A stretch of DNA of 35,979 nt, from positions 1-35,979 of the IMG/VR virus record IMGVR_UViG_3300038441_000844; one strand, 5' to 3'. Positions 7,401 through 14,177 of the stretch are shown one piece after another. Each line of letters starts with the position of its first letter. Within the stretch, counting starts at the first letter, position 1. This DNA comes from a virus. The position numbers were made by a program, and so were the translations under genes. Under the pieces are notes generated by a model that saw only the letters and a program-made list of their open reading frames with translations, searched no databases and was not told the origin of the DNA.

Positions 7401-7432
7401 CTATCCCCAGCACCCGAAGGCACTGGGGATAG
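7401..7432 (-). terminator. Rho-independent terminator
   Basis: CTATCCCCAG and CTGGGGATAG (7401-7410, 7423-7432) form a 10-bp stem. The loop can pair further around a UUCG tetraloop when read on the minus strand. It follows the stop of the 57-residue gene by 7 bases. A TTATGTTTGCTTTCTTTC tail follows. Confidence 0.8.
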
Positions 7433-7439
7433 TAACGGG

Positions 7440-7613
7440 TTACTTCTTGGGTACAGACAAGTCCATGCCGAACTCGAAATGCTTCGGTGGTTCAGCAGGC
7501 TTGATGATACCCTGAGACTTGCTCAGGTAAGACGGGCGTTCTGGAGGAACAGTCTCATGGCGACGACCGAGTCCTTCCAACAGTTTAGGATCAATAACAA
7601 CGTCGTTGCTCAT
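7440..7613 (-). CDS. Hypothetical 57-residue protein
   Basis: This is a short real gene: AGGAG lies 7 bases before the ATG, it begins 15 bases after the upstream stop, and a strong terminator follows directly. The peptide is polar, Pro/Lys-rich and probably unstructured in the middle (ETVPPERPSYLSKSQG). It ends HFEFGMDLSVPKK. The F-x-FGMD element near the C-terminus also ends the GNAT-like protein at 5333-5662. Function unknown. Confidence 0.65.
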   Translation of the reverse strand: MSNDVVIDPKLLEGLGRRHETVPPERPSYLSKSQGIIKPAEPPKHFEFGMDLSVPKK

Positions 7614-7627
7614 GACACTTCTCCTGG

Positions 7628-8239
7628 TTACGGAAACACTTTCTTGCGGAAGTCGCTGCCGATCTTCAGCTCATTAACTTCCCTAACGATGATTTGGCCA
7701 CCTTCAGGATACAGCATGAGATGAGGAACATTAGCAGCATACTTGTTGTAGCCATACTGGAAGTCCTCGCGTTGGCTGGCGGCTATAAAGCAGGAAGCAG
7801 TGATCCCGGTGTTTTTACTGATTTGGATTTTCAACCGGGTCCGGGATCGACCTGCCTCACCAGCTTTTAATGTTTCGCCGGCAATCAGGTTCTCCCACTT
7901 CCTCAGGAGAGCTGGGTCATCGTCCACCCAATTATGCTCTTCACTGAACTCATCCAACAGCTTGGTCTTCATCAAGCTTTCAACGACGTGGAAACGGATA
8001 CCGTCATCCAGTTCATTGACATCAATGATGTGCTCGTAAATGCGGTGACCGGAATACCAGAAGGGATGACCCTTGCTGAAAACCTCCGGCATGATCTTCG
8101 ACGGAATCGGATCAAAGAAGAAGGAGATGTGGTCCATGTAATCTTCGGATACTTTAACGCCCTCCAAAGGTTTAGACCCAGAAGCGCGTCGAGTTAGGAG
8201 GACGTCGTACTGGGCGTCGGAATAGTGATACAGTTTCAT
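7628..8239 (-). CDS. Hypothetical 203-residue protein
   Basis: Not confidently recognised. It begins MKLYHYSDAQYDVLLTRR, with HISFFFDPIP at about residues 37-46. An N-terminal LYHYS-type strand is seen in several ADP-ribosyltransferase-like and related folds, but no complete catalytic triad could be matched, so this is only a lead. The C-terminal half is basic and mixed alpha/beta (RSRTRLKIQISKNTG, PHLMLYPEGGQIIVREV). The ribosome site is weak. It lies 16 bases downstream of thymidylate kinase in the same minus-strand unit. Confidence 0.68.
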   Translation of the reverse strand: MKLYHYSDAQYDVLLTRRASGSKPLEGVKVSEDYMDHISFFFDPIPSKIMPEVFSKGHPFWYSGHRIYEHIIDVNELDDGIRFHVVESLMKTKLLDEFSEEHNWVDDDPALLRKWENLIAGETLKAGEAGRSRTRLKIQISKNTGITASCFIAASQREDFQYGYNKYAANVPHLMLYPEGGQIIVREVNELKIGSDFRKKVFP

Positions 8240-8255
8240 GGTGTACTTGCTCGAA

Positions 8256-8912
8256 TTAGGTTGTCGGTCGTGGGATCATGAGGTTCTTGATCTTCATCAG
8301 GGTAGGGAGCATTTGCGCGAACACTTGATCACGCGGTTGGTTGGCGTCGACTACAAGGTAAGACTCGGGTTTCGCCTTCGCTTGGTCCAGGTAGGCCTCA
8401 CGAGCGCGCTCATAGAACGGAAGCCCGAGCTTGTCGTACTTGTTCACCTCGTCGCGATCTTCGCTCTGCATGCGCTCTAGGAAGGTCTCAGGAGGACCGT
8501 CCATCAACAGCGTCATATCAGGGTACATGCCGATCGCCAACTCGTGAATACCACGCAGGGTCTTTTGATCAACACCCATGCCAGCGCCTTGATAAGCGAT
8601 AGTGGTGTCGAAGAAGCGGTCACACAGAACAACCTTACCTGCTTCCAATGCGGGACGTATCTTCAAAGCGACATGCTGAGCACGAGCAGCGTTAAACAAC
8701 AGCATCGCTGCAACAGGATCAACATCTTCCTGAACACCTTCAAAGCCGTGACGCAGACCTAGGCGGATGAATTCAGCCAGATCAGTGCCACCGGGCTCAC
8801 GGGTAACAACGTGCGGTACTTTTGCTTCATCAAACCAGCGACTGATGCGAGTCACCGTGCCAGACTTACCAGCGCCATCAATCCCATCAACTACAAGTAG
8901 CAGGCCCTTCAT
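8256..8912 (-). CDS. tmk: Thymidylate kinase (dTMP kinase)
   Basis: Phosphorylates dTMP to dTDP with ATP for DNA synthesis, in the cytoplasm. The 218-residue length is typical. The P-loop GIDGAGKS is at residues 10-17, followed by the dTMP-binding REPGGT at 38-43, DRF at 98-100 and the T-x-AYQG element ending at 109. A lid region follows with Arg-rich ERMQSEDRDEV near residue 166. All key family motifs are present, so it should be active. The start is within the 3' end of the PP-loop gene (26-base overlap), with AGAGGA upstream, so translation is coupled. It belongs to a small nucleotide-metabolism group. Confidence 0.95.
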   Translation of the reverse strand: MKGLLLVVDGIDGAGKSGTVTRISRWFDEAKVPHVVTREPGGTDLAEFIRLGLRHGFEGVQEDVDPVAAMLLFNAARAQHVALKIRPALEAGKVVLCDRFFDTTIAYQGAGMGVDQKTLRGIHELAIGMYPDMTLLMDGPPETFLERMQSEDRDEVNKYDKLGLPFYERAREAYLDQAKAKPESYLVVDANQPRDQVFAQMLPTLMKIKNLMIPRPTT

Positions 8913-9900
8913 GCTCTTTCCTCTTTGCTTCGCGGAGTTCTTCTTTTGTCGGCAATTTCGCCATCAATTGAGCCGACCTAATAAGATCGCTGACTCGGTT
9001 AGTAATGTCGTTTTTGATAGCGCTTACGTCACGAGGACGAATGAGAGTACGACCTTTACAGAAGAAGGGAGCTACAAGGTTCAGTATTTCACGAGTATGA
9101 GGTGTATCTTCGAGCTCAACATCCTGAGGAAGGAGAGTACCAGAACAGTAACGGCCCAGCCAGCTGGCCTCTTCAATGTTGAAAACGTATTCCCTCTGCG
9201 AAGGAATGCCCGCCGCTTTCCACTCATCCACCTTGTGTTCAAAAGGAACGTGGGTGACAGTTAGGTTAGACCAGTTGATATACCCCGTGCCGTTAGGAAT
9301 GAGGAGTGGTTTCACTTCATCAATGATCGAGTCGTAAATCACACTCTTTGGCATGTCCCACAGCGGAGCACGGAATTCAATCCCGATGTTGTCAGCGTTG
9401 CTCAGAGGACCGATGATCTTAGGCAACTTCAACAGCTGCTGGTATTCATCTTCCGTGAAGTCGACTTCGTTAAACGAGGTTTCCGCAGCGTCCTGTTTAA
9501 TCCAACCGATCCAGCACGACGGAATGCTGGTGTCCATGTATTCCCGACGGATCATCAGCATACCCAAGACAGCGGCGAACTGTTGAGTCACGTCAAAGGT
9601 GACCACTGACCTGAACTTGTCCTGACGTGTTGGGAAAGGACAAACTGGCATGTGCATGATGTCATTGATCTTACCCTTGAACCTCTGTTTGGCTCTGGGT
9701 AGATACTCCTGGTCATCAAAGATCTTTTCATTGAACACCTTGATGATCTTCTCCATGGCAAGAATCTCACCAATACGGGTGTCCAGACTGTTATTCACGT
9801 TGATCATGCAGATGTTGACCTTGAATCCCCGTTCCAACGCCATCTGCAACAAGTAGACCGATTCGACCCCGCCACTGAATGCAATATTGACTGTTGTCAT
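8887..9900 (-). CDS. PP-loop ATPase (QueC-like/N-type ATP pyrophosphatase family)
   Basis: The N-terminus MTTVNIAFSGGVESVYLL matches the PP-loop SGG-x-[DE]-S at residues 9-14, which binds ATP and adenylates a substrate. Relatives include QueC (7-cyano-7-deazaguanine synthesis), tRNA thiolases and GMP synthetase. The segment FRAPLWDMPKSVIYDSI at about residues 192-208 fits the tPL-x(3)-K pattern of QueC-type enzymes. The four-cysteine zinc cluster of QueC near the C-terminus is absent, and the usual Asp of SGGxDS is Glu. At 337 residues it is longer than QueC. The substrate is unknown. Some phages make deazaguanine-modified DNA, but no QueD/E/F or transglycosylase partner is in the window. It overlaps tmk and the upstream 53-residue gene. 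Confidence 0.75.
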   Translation of the reverse strand: MTTVNIAFSGGVESVYLLQMALERGFKVNICMINVNNSLDTRIGEILAMEKIIKVFNEKIFDDQEYLPRAKQRFKGKINDIMHMPVCPFPTRQDKFRSVVTFDVTQQFAAVLGMLMIRREYMDTSIPSCWIGWIKQDAAETSFNEVDFTEDEYQQLLKLPKIIGPLSNADNIGIEFRAPLWDMPKSVIYDSIIDEVKPLLIPNGTGYINWSNLTVTHVPFEHKVDEWKAAGIPSQREYVFNIEEASWLGRYCSGTLLPQDVELEDTPHTREILNLVAPFFCKGRTLIRPRDVSAIKNDITNRVSDLIRSAQLMAKLPTKEELREAKRKEHEGPATCS

Positions 9901-10058
9901 TTCTTCATGATCTCCACTACCTTGTCCTGCATGATGTCAAAGCCCCCTGACACCATAATCGAAAGAATGATTACAACGAATATTAACGAACTCCATTCAA
10001 GGAGCAGCCAACGAAATTTAGGTGGCTTGTAGCCAGGCGGTTTATTAATCACGTCCAT
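9897..10058 (-). CDS. Small single-pass membrane protein (53 residues)
   Basis: A short gene with a basic Pro-rich N-terminus (NKPPGYKPPKFRW), one transmembrane helix at about residues 18-37 (LLLEWSSLIFVVIILSIMV) and a short amphipathic tail (DIMQDKVVEIMKK). Its TGA overlaps the ATG of the PP-loop gene as ATGA, which argues for real coupled translation. The ribosome site before the ATG at 10058 is only a G-rich stretch (TTGGGG) lying close, so the start is less certain. The size and single-helix topology would suit a small lysis or membrane factor. No function is assigned. Confidence 0.62.
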   Translation of the reverse strand: MDVINKPPGYKPPKFRWLLLEWSSLIFVVIILSIMVSGGFDIMQDKVVEIMKK

Positions 10059-10066
10059 CCCCAATC

Positions 10067-10100
10067 AAAAATAACCCCCTCCCCACCGAAGCAGGGAGGG
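10067..10100 (-). terminator. Rho-independent terminator
   Basis: CCCTCCC (10077-10083) pairs with GGGAGGG (10094-10100). On the minus strand the stem is followed by GGTTATTTTTG. It ends the unit containing the Nudix-like gene, 13 bases after its stop. Confidence 0.75.
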
Positions 10101-10113
10101 AATTGAACAACAG

Positions 10114-10959
10114 TTACGCAGTAGCTTCGGCTGGAGCGCCCTGTGTGGACATCAACAGCTTGTGGAAGGTGTTCAGGATGTAGGCTTCCAGCGCCTTGGC
10201 CTGATCCACGATCATCTTCGACCATGGCTCGAACGGCACTTCAGGATCGTTGAACATGGCGTTGTTTTGCAGTTCGTCAACCCCAGCCCATGCAACGGCT
10301 TCGTTCTGCGGTTCGCGCATTTGGAACGAGGCGACGTCGTTTGGAGCTTCCAGTGCGTAGACCACGCCGAAGTGGATGTTGCCCACGTAACCAGGTTCCG
10401 GCTGGCTGTCCATTACGAAACCGACCTTCTGGAAACCAGTAGCGTTGGCCGCACCCAGGAGTGCTTCGGTCATGTCGTGGTTTTCACGGCTGGCCAGTTC
10501 GACTTCTTCGCCGTATTCGCGGATGTAGGAGTCGTCGATGGTTTCCAGCATGTCGATGGCTTGGGTTGGGATGATCTCGTCGTTGTCTTTGATGACGTGG
10601 TACGAAACGTCGTCACCCTCGATGTGACCACCGGCGCCCAGGGACAGCTTGGAGCTCAGCTGACCTTCGTTATTACGCTTGTTGCGTTTGTACACCGCGA
10701 ACAACAGACGAGGAGCGCCTGGTACCGTGAAGTCAACCCGGTAGGTCAGACCGTAAGCAATACCTTGACGCAGGAGTTCCAGTGCGTGGTTCAGAGCTCG
10801 TACAGAGCCCATGACGCCACCGTCCAGTTGACGAAGTGCTTCGTTCAAGGGCTCTTGTTCCATGATCGTGAAAGCGTTATCAGGAGCAACGCGAGCCAGT
10901 ACGTCCTTGTGAACGCCGTAGGTGAATTCGGAGTTTTTGGCGAGAGCTTTAAGAAACAT
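10114..10959 (-). CDS. Nudix-superfamily protein (COG4112-like predicted phosphoesterase)
   Basis: Residues 83-203 follow the pattern of MutT-related predicted phosphoesterases. There is a strand RLLFAVYKRNKR, then SLGAGGHIEGDD at about 106-117 (the G-G-H-I/V turn), an acidic helix with REYGEE at 147-152 (core of the Nudix box RE-x-x-EE), and VGFVMDSQPEPGYVGNIHFG at 179-198. The Nudix glutamates are kept, but the spacing between the GG and the RE..EE is stretched, and Gly of EExG is Glu. Hydrolysis of a nucleoside diphosphate derivative is likely but the substrate is unknown. AAGGA lies before the ATG. A Nudix enzyme near tmk and a PP-loop enzyme suggests nucleotide metabolism. Confidence 0.7.
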   Translation of the reverse strand: MFLKALAKNSEFTYGVHKDVLARVAPDNAFTIMEQEPLNEALRQLDGGVMGSVRALNHALELLRQGIAYGLTYRVDFTVPGAPRLLFAVYKRNKRNNEGQLSSKLSLGAGGHIEGDDVSYHVIKDNDEIIPTQAIDMLETIDDSYIREYGEEVELASRENHDMTEALLGAANATGFQKVGFVMDSQPEPGYVGNIHFGVVYALEAPNDVASFQMREPQNEAVAWAGVDELQNNAMFNDPEVPFEPWSKMIVDQAKALEAYILNTFHKLLMSTQGAPAEATA

Positions 10960-10972
10960 GAAATATCCTTAA

Positions 10973-12064
10973 TTAACGGGATTGATTAAGTTGTTCGATC
11001 TTTGACAGGCCGTAGGTGTGGGCTTCGTCCCAGGACATATTGCGGCTGTAGCGCATATGGATAACATACCCCAGTGAGAGCTTACCGTCAGAGGTCTGTA
11101 TCTCAAAGGGCACACACTCCCGATCGGCTTGAGAACGGTACTTCCCGTAACCCAATCGCTCAAGAAGAAAAACCCGCTGCACGGTTGCAGAACCCACATC
11201 AGGGCCTTCGCCACCAGGCTGTTTACGCTTCCACACCACCCATGGATTATCGACGTAGCCCCTTTGATCGTGACCAAACGGACTAGGTTCATCTTTGTCC
11301 GGGATATAATGACCTAGGTCAGCGAGGGTTGACTGCATTGTGTTACCCATGACCAACCTGTCTTCGGTGTCGATGACGTTGGGTACCAACCTCGCATGCT
11401 GAGGGTAGATCTGTTCCAGTTCTTGTGCCGATCGCTTGGAGTCAATCACGAACTCTTCAGGCGACATCTCCTGCAACTGGATAAGGCGCTGAAGATACTC
11501 AGCGTATTTCTTATCGTCAGCAAAGGTCATGCGAAGCTTCACTTCCAGAGAGCGGACATAATCGTCCTCTGTCAGACTAGCGCGTAGCTTACCAAGCTGT
11601 GTTGGTTCACCCTCCCGCAGTTTGCTAAGAGTTGCGCTCAGGCTGATGCGACGCATCATTCGGCTGATCAAGCCACCCTTTCCTTCTGCGAGTTCAAGCA
11701 GGTTACCTTTACCATCGTGGAAAAGCTCTGGCTCACCAGTAGGGGGTCTGCGGGCTTCCAGCAAGGTGATGATCTCGGTAAGAATCCCCTCTACAAACTG
11801 GGAGTCGTAATTGCTCGCTTCACCGGTCCACACGACAGAACCCGAACGCAGGTGGCAGATACGAGTGAATCCATTACCGCCACCCATCATGCCTGGAAGG
11901 ATACGGGACAAGTCACCGCCGTTCTCACAGATGGAGATCAGCTGCGTAGTCTTGTCGAAGAATGCGATGTACTTTTTATCGAGTGTAATGTAGGGTAACA
12001 AATGACATTCAAACAAACCCAGTTCTTTCAACCGGTTCAACAACTTAGGAATCAGACTTTCCAT
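10973..12064 (-). CDS. Hypothetical 363-residue protein
   Basis: Not recognised. I start it at 12064, where AAGGAG stands 7 bases before ATG (MESLIPKLL); the longer frame to 12082 lacks a site. The protein has an N-terminal alpha/beta part (CHLLPYITLDKKYIAFFD) and a glycine patch PGMMGGGNG. A charged helical middle follows (residues about 150-230), then a C-terminal domain rich in aromatics and Arg (NPWVVWKRKQPGGEG, IHMRYSRNMSWDEAHTYG). It overlaps the 111-residue gene by 20 bases and precedes the Nudix-like gene by 13, so the three form one unit. Confidence 0.75.
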   Translation of the reverse strand: MESLIPKLLNRLKELGLFECHLLPYITLDKKYIAFFDKTTQLISICENGGDLSRILPGMMGGGNGFTRICHLRSGSVVWTGEASNYDSQFVEGILTEIITLLEARRPPTGEPELFHDGKGNLLELAEGKGGLISRMMRRISLSATLSKLREGEPTQLGKLRASLTEDDYVRSLEVKLRMTFADDKKYAEYLQRLIQLQEMSPEEFVIDSKRSAQELEQIYPQHARLVPNVIDTEDRLVMGNTMQSTLADLGHYIPDKDEPSPFGHDQRGYVDNPWVVWKRKQPGGEGPDVGSATVQRVFLLERLGYGKYRSQADRECVPFEIQTSDGKLSLGYVIHMRYSRNMSWDEAHTYGLSKIEQLNQSR

Positions 12065-12380
12065 CTTGGTACTCCTTAACAATCAAAGCTTCGGTGGCCT
12101 CTAAGAGCCGTACGAATTTACTCATCCACTCGTCAGTCCGTGGGACCGCCGTCCATGAGCACCCTCTTGGGTAGAACGTGGCGATCTGGACGTACAGGGG
12201 TTTACTGGGTTTATCGATATCAAACGTCTTTATCCAGATACTGGCGGTCTTCACATTGAAGTTGAAGTTAACCTTGAAGTCGTCGACATCGTGAATTTCG
12301 TATTGCCGCTTAGGAACATCCGTCACACCCGCTTCAGTCAGTCGGGTAAAGATGTTCTCAACATGGATTACGATTGACAT
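12045..12380 (-). CDS. Hypothetical 111-residue protein
   Basis: Not recognised. The open frame extends to 12413, but that part overlaps the terminator and its Phe/Trp-rich peptide looks like noise. The ATG at 12380 (MSIVIHVENIF) is the likelier start, although its ribosome site (TTGGTG) is poor. The product looks like a small alpha/beta fold: strands KVNFNFNVKTASIWIKTF and LYVQIATFYPRG, then a C-terminal helix EWMSKFVRLLEATEALIVKE. It is the first gene of the unit that continues with the 363-residue and Nudix-like genes. Confidence 0.65.
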   Translation of the reverse strand: MSIVIHVENIFTRLTEAGVTDVPKRQYEIHDVDDFKVNFNFNVKTASIWIKTFDIDKPSKPLYVQIATFYPRGCSWTAVPRTDEWMSKFVRLLEATEALIVKEYQDGKSDS

Positions 12381-12412
12381 AGAACACCAACGAAAAATAA
12401 AGAAAGCGGACA

Positions 12413-12440
12413 TAAGGCTAGGGTGTTACCCCTAGCCTTA
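12413..12440 (-). terminator. Rho-independent terminator
   Basis: TAAGGCTAGGG and CCCTAGCCTTA pair over 11 bp (12413-12423 with 12430-12440). On the minus strand the stem is followed by TGTCCGCTTTCTTTATTTTTC. It ends the unit of the 146-residue gene. Confidence 0.82.
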
Positions 12441-12451
12441 CTTAGCGATGC

Positions 12452-12892
12452 TTAACCGAACAGCTTAGCTGCCAGTTCGTGGTTGGCCTGGCGCTGGGTA
12501 TCGAGCCAGCCGGCTTGTTCGCTGCTGTGAACGTAGTCGACGGCAGTGGTAGAGTGCCCGAACAGGAAATCTTCGCCGACTTGTTGACGCAGGTGATGCT
12601 GGGTGTTGATGTTGAACGCGCCCATGTTCAGGGTGCCGTCGATGGTGGTCAGCTTGTCGTTATCGGCAAACTGGGTACGGCCGATTTCAGCAGTGGCTTG
12701 TTCGGCAACAGCGCTCAGGTCGTTGAAGTAATCGACGTGAGTTTGAATCGATTCGGTAGTGACACCTTCAGGCATTTCCAGTTTCTCTGGATTGAAGGTG
12801 ACGTGGTTGGTTGCTTTGTCGTAGTCGGCAAATTCAACCATGTTCTTAACAGCCAGGTCCATGACTTCACCGTAAGTTTTATTAACGCTCAT
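12452..12892 (-). CDS. Hypothetical 146-residue protein, probably abundant
   Basis: Not recognised. The start at 12892 (MSVNKTYGEVMDL) has AGAGG upstream; a longer frame to 12955 has no site and a noise-like N-terminus. The protein is acidic, helical and very polar (HVDYFNDLSAVAEQATAEIG; NTQHHLRQQVGEDF). Codons are biased to C/G-ending forms as in the sheath and tube genes, suggesting high expression and possibly a virion component. It stands alone between a promoter-like box at 12990 and its own terminator, a monocistronic arrangement that fits an abundant product. Confidence 0.72.
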   Translation of the reverse strand: MSVNKTYGEVMDLAVKNMVEFADYDKATNHVTFNPEKLEMPEGVTTESIQTHVDYFNDLSAVAEQATAEIGRTQFADNDKLTTIDGTLNMGAFNINTQHHLRQQVGEDFLFGHSTTAVDYVHSSEQAGWLDTQRQANHELAAKLFG

Positions 12893-12989
12893 AACTAACC
12901 TCTTTGTTTTGAATGAAAGGATACAATGATGTAACAAACAAAGGAATGTGTTCACTCCTCCCCAGGTATGAGCCTGCGTTGTCCTAAAA

Positions 12990-12998
12990 GTAATATAG
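12990..12998 (-). promoter_or_regulatory. Promoter-like CTATATTAC box
   Basis: This is the same nine-base box (minus strand CTATATTAC) that forms the core of the blocks at 5707 and 7325. Here it lies 12 bases beyond a terminator hairpin and about 98 bases before the start codon at 12892. The TTTAACTTACATT part is missing, so it may be a different promoter class or a weaker site. Confidence 0.45.
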
Positions 12999-13010
12999 GT
13001 GTGAAATATT

Positions 13011-13042
13011 CCAGCCCGAGCAACGTCAATTACTCGGGCTGG
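13011..13042 (-). terminator. Hairpin terminator
   Basis: CCAGCCCGAG (13011-13020) pairs perfectly with CTCGGGCTGG (13033-13042) around a 12-base loop, 9 bases after the stop of the 339-residue gene. The T tail is poor (AATATTTC). Confidence 0.68.
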
Positions 13043-13050
13043 GCCCGGTG

Positions 13051-14070
13051 TTACAACAGGTGTGCAGCACCCAGCGATTGGATCGGCGCGGTGTAGTTGT
13101 AGGCCGAAGCAATTTGACGGACGCTGAAAGGACGGCTAGCCTTTTCTTGCTTGGCGGCGAACTCGATCAACCACTGCTTGAACTCGCTGGAGTAGTCGAT
13201 GTCTTTCGGCAGGACTACTTCCAGGCCAGGGTACTGCTGGGAGCAGACTTCGATGGTGGTCGAAGGATCCGGATCATCTTGGTCGATCAGCAGTTCGAAC
13301 ACGCTGGCGTCAGGCGCAGCAGCAGCGGCCGCAGCAGTGGTCAGCTCGTCGTACAGCTTCGAGGTGTCGGCGTGTTCTTGGTTAACCTGAACAACCACGT
13401 CGAGGATGTCGAACAGATCCCAGTGGTTCATTGCCACGCCTTCGAACGCTTCGAAGTACTTCATCGCTTGGTAGAGATGAGCGGCGAAGAACTCAGGAGT
13501 AAACCCGTCAGTCTTCAGCAGGATGGACAGATCAACCGTTTGGTCGATGTACATGGTGTGAGGCTTTTCAGTCCCCACCGACAGATCGAACTGAGCGGAC
13601 AGGTAGTCCATCATCAGTTTGGCGCGGGTGTCGACGTCGTCTTCCAATGCGAAAGCGATCAGTGCGTCGTCGAAGCCCAGAAGGCGGCTTGCTACAATCT
13701 TGAACAGCTCACGGTTGTTCTTGAACTCGATGGCCGCGATACGGTTGCTGATAGCAACGTTGGTTGGGTTCTCACCCGCCACGGTATCTTTGGTCCAGGC
13801 CGTCAGACGGCTACCGGTGGAGATCATGTGCAACTTGACGATCTTGGCGATGTAGATACGGACCGCTTCAGATTTCTGTGGGCTGGTGAACACACCCTGA
13901 ATGAGGTGACGGTCACGGTCGTTAGCGTCGAAAGAACGATCCCATTCTTCCTGCGAGGTCCGGAACAGCGCCTGAATCACTTTGGAGCCGTTGACCACAT
14001 CACGCATGTGAAGGATGAACGACTGGTAATCCAGAAAAGGAATCAGGTTGGCTTGTGGAACTGCACTCAT
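13051..14070 (-). CDS. Hypothetical 339-residue protein, probable virion protein
   Basis: Not recognised. AGGAG lies upstream of the ATG at 14070 (MSAVPQANLIPFLDY); the longer frame to 14139 runs into a terminator. The protein is largely helical and acidic, with a run of eight alanines at about residue 255 (TTAAAAAAAAPDAS) that probably links an N-terminal domain of about 250 residues to a C-terminal domain of about 80. Strong C/G third-position bias and single-gene packaging between two terminators resemble the abundant structural genes. It follows the prohead protease unit, so a head or inner-body component is a reasonable guess but not shown. Confidence 0.74.
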   Translation of the reverse strand: MSAVPQANLIPFLDYQSFILHMRDVVNGSKVIQALFRTSQEEWDRSFDANDRDRHLIQGVFTSPQKSEAVRIYIAKIVKLHMISTGSRLTAWTKDTVAGENPTNVAISNRIAAIEFKNNRELFKIVASRLLGFDDALIAFALEDDVDTRAKLMMDYLSAQFDLSVGTEKPHTMYIDQTVDLSILLKTDGFTPEFFAAHLYQAMKYFEAFEGVAMNHWDLFDILDVVVQVNQEHADTSKLYDELTTAAAAAAAPDASVFELLIDQDDPDPSTTIEVCSQQYPGLEVVLPKDIDYSSEFKQWLIEFAAKQEKASRPFSVRQIASAYNYTAPIQSLGAAHLL

Positions 14071-14102
14071 TAAAATTCTCCTAGGAATGGTCGTGTTGCT
14101 CT

Positions 14103-14128
14103 GCAATATAAAGGATGCACGGTACATA
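14103..14128 (-). promoter_or_regulatory. Promoter-like region (TATG and TATATT boxes)
   Basis: Minus-strand text between a terminator and the start codon at 14070 contains TTTTTATG (CATA at 14125-14128). TTTATATTGC lies 15 bases further on (14103-14112), close to the CTATATTAC box seen elsewhere. phiKZ late promoters are known to carry TATG; which box is used here cannot be told from sequence. Confidence 0.35.
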
Positions 14129-14137
14129 AAAATAGAC

Positions 14138-14165
14138 AAGGCCGATGGGTTGCCCCACCGACCTT
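14138..14165 (-). terminator. Strand-specific terminator after the protease unit
   Basis: On the minus strand AAGGTCGGTGGG pairs with CCCATCGGCCTT over 12 positions using two G-U wobbles. On the plus strand the same positions become C-A and A-C mismatches. The hairpin is therefore built for leftward RNA, matching the gene direction. A GTCTATTTTTATG tail follows. Confidence 0.8.
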
Positions 14166-14177
14166 ATCCACCCGGGT

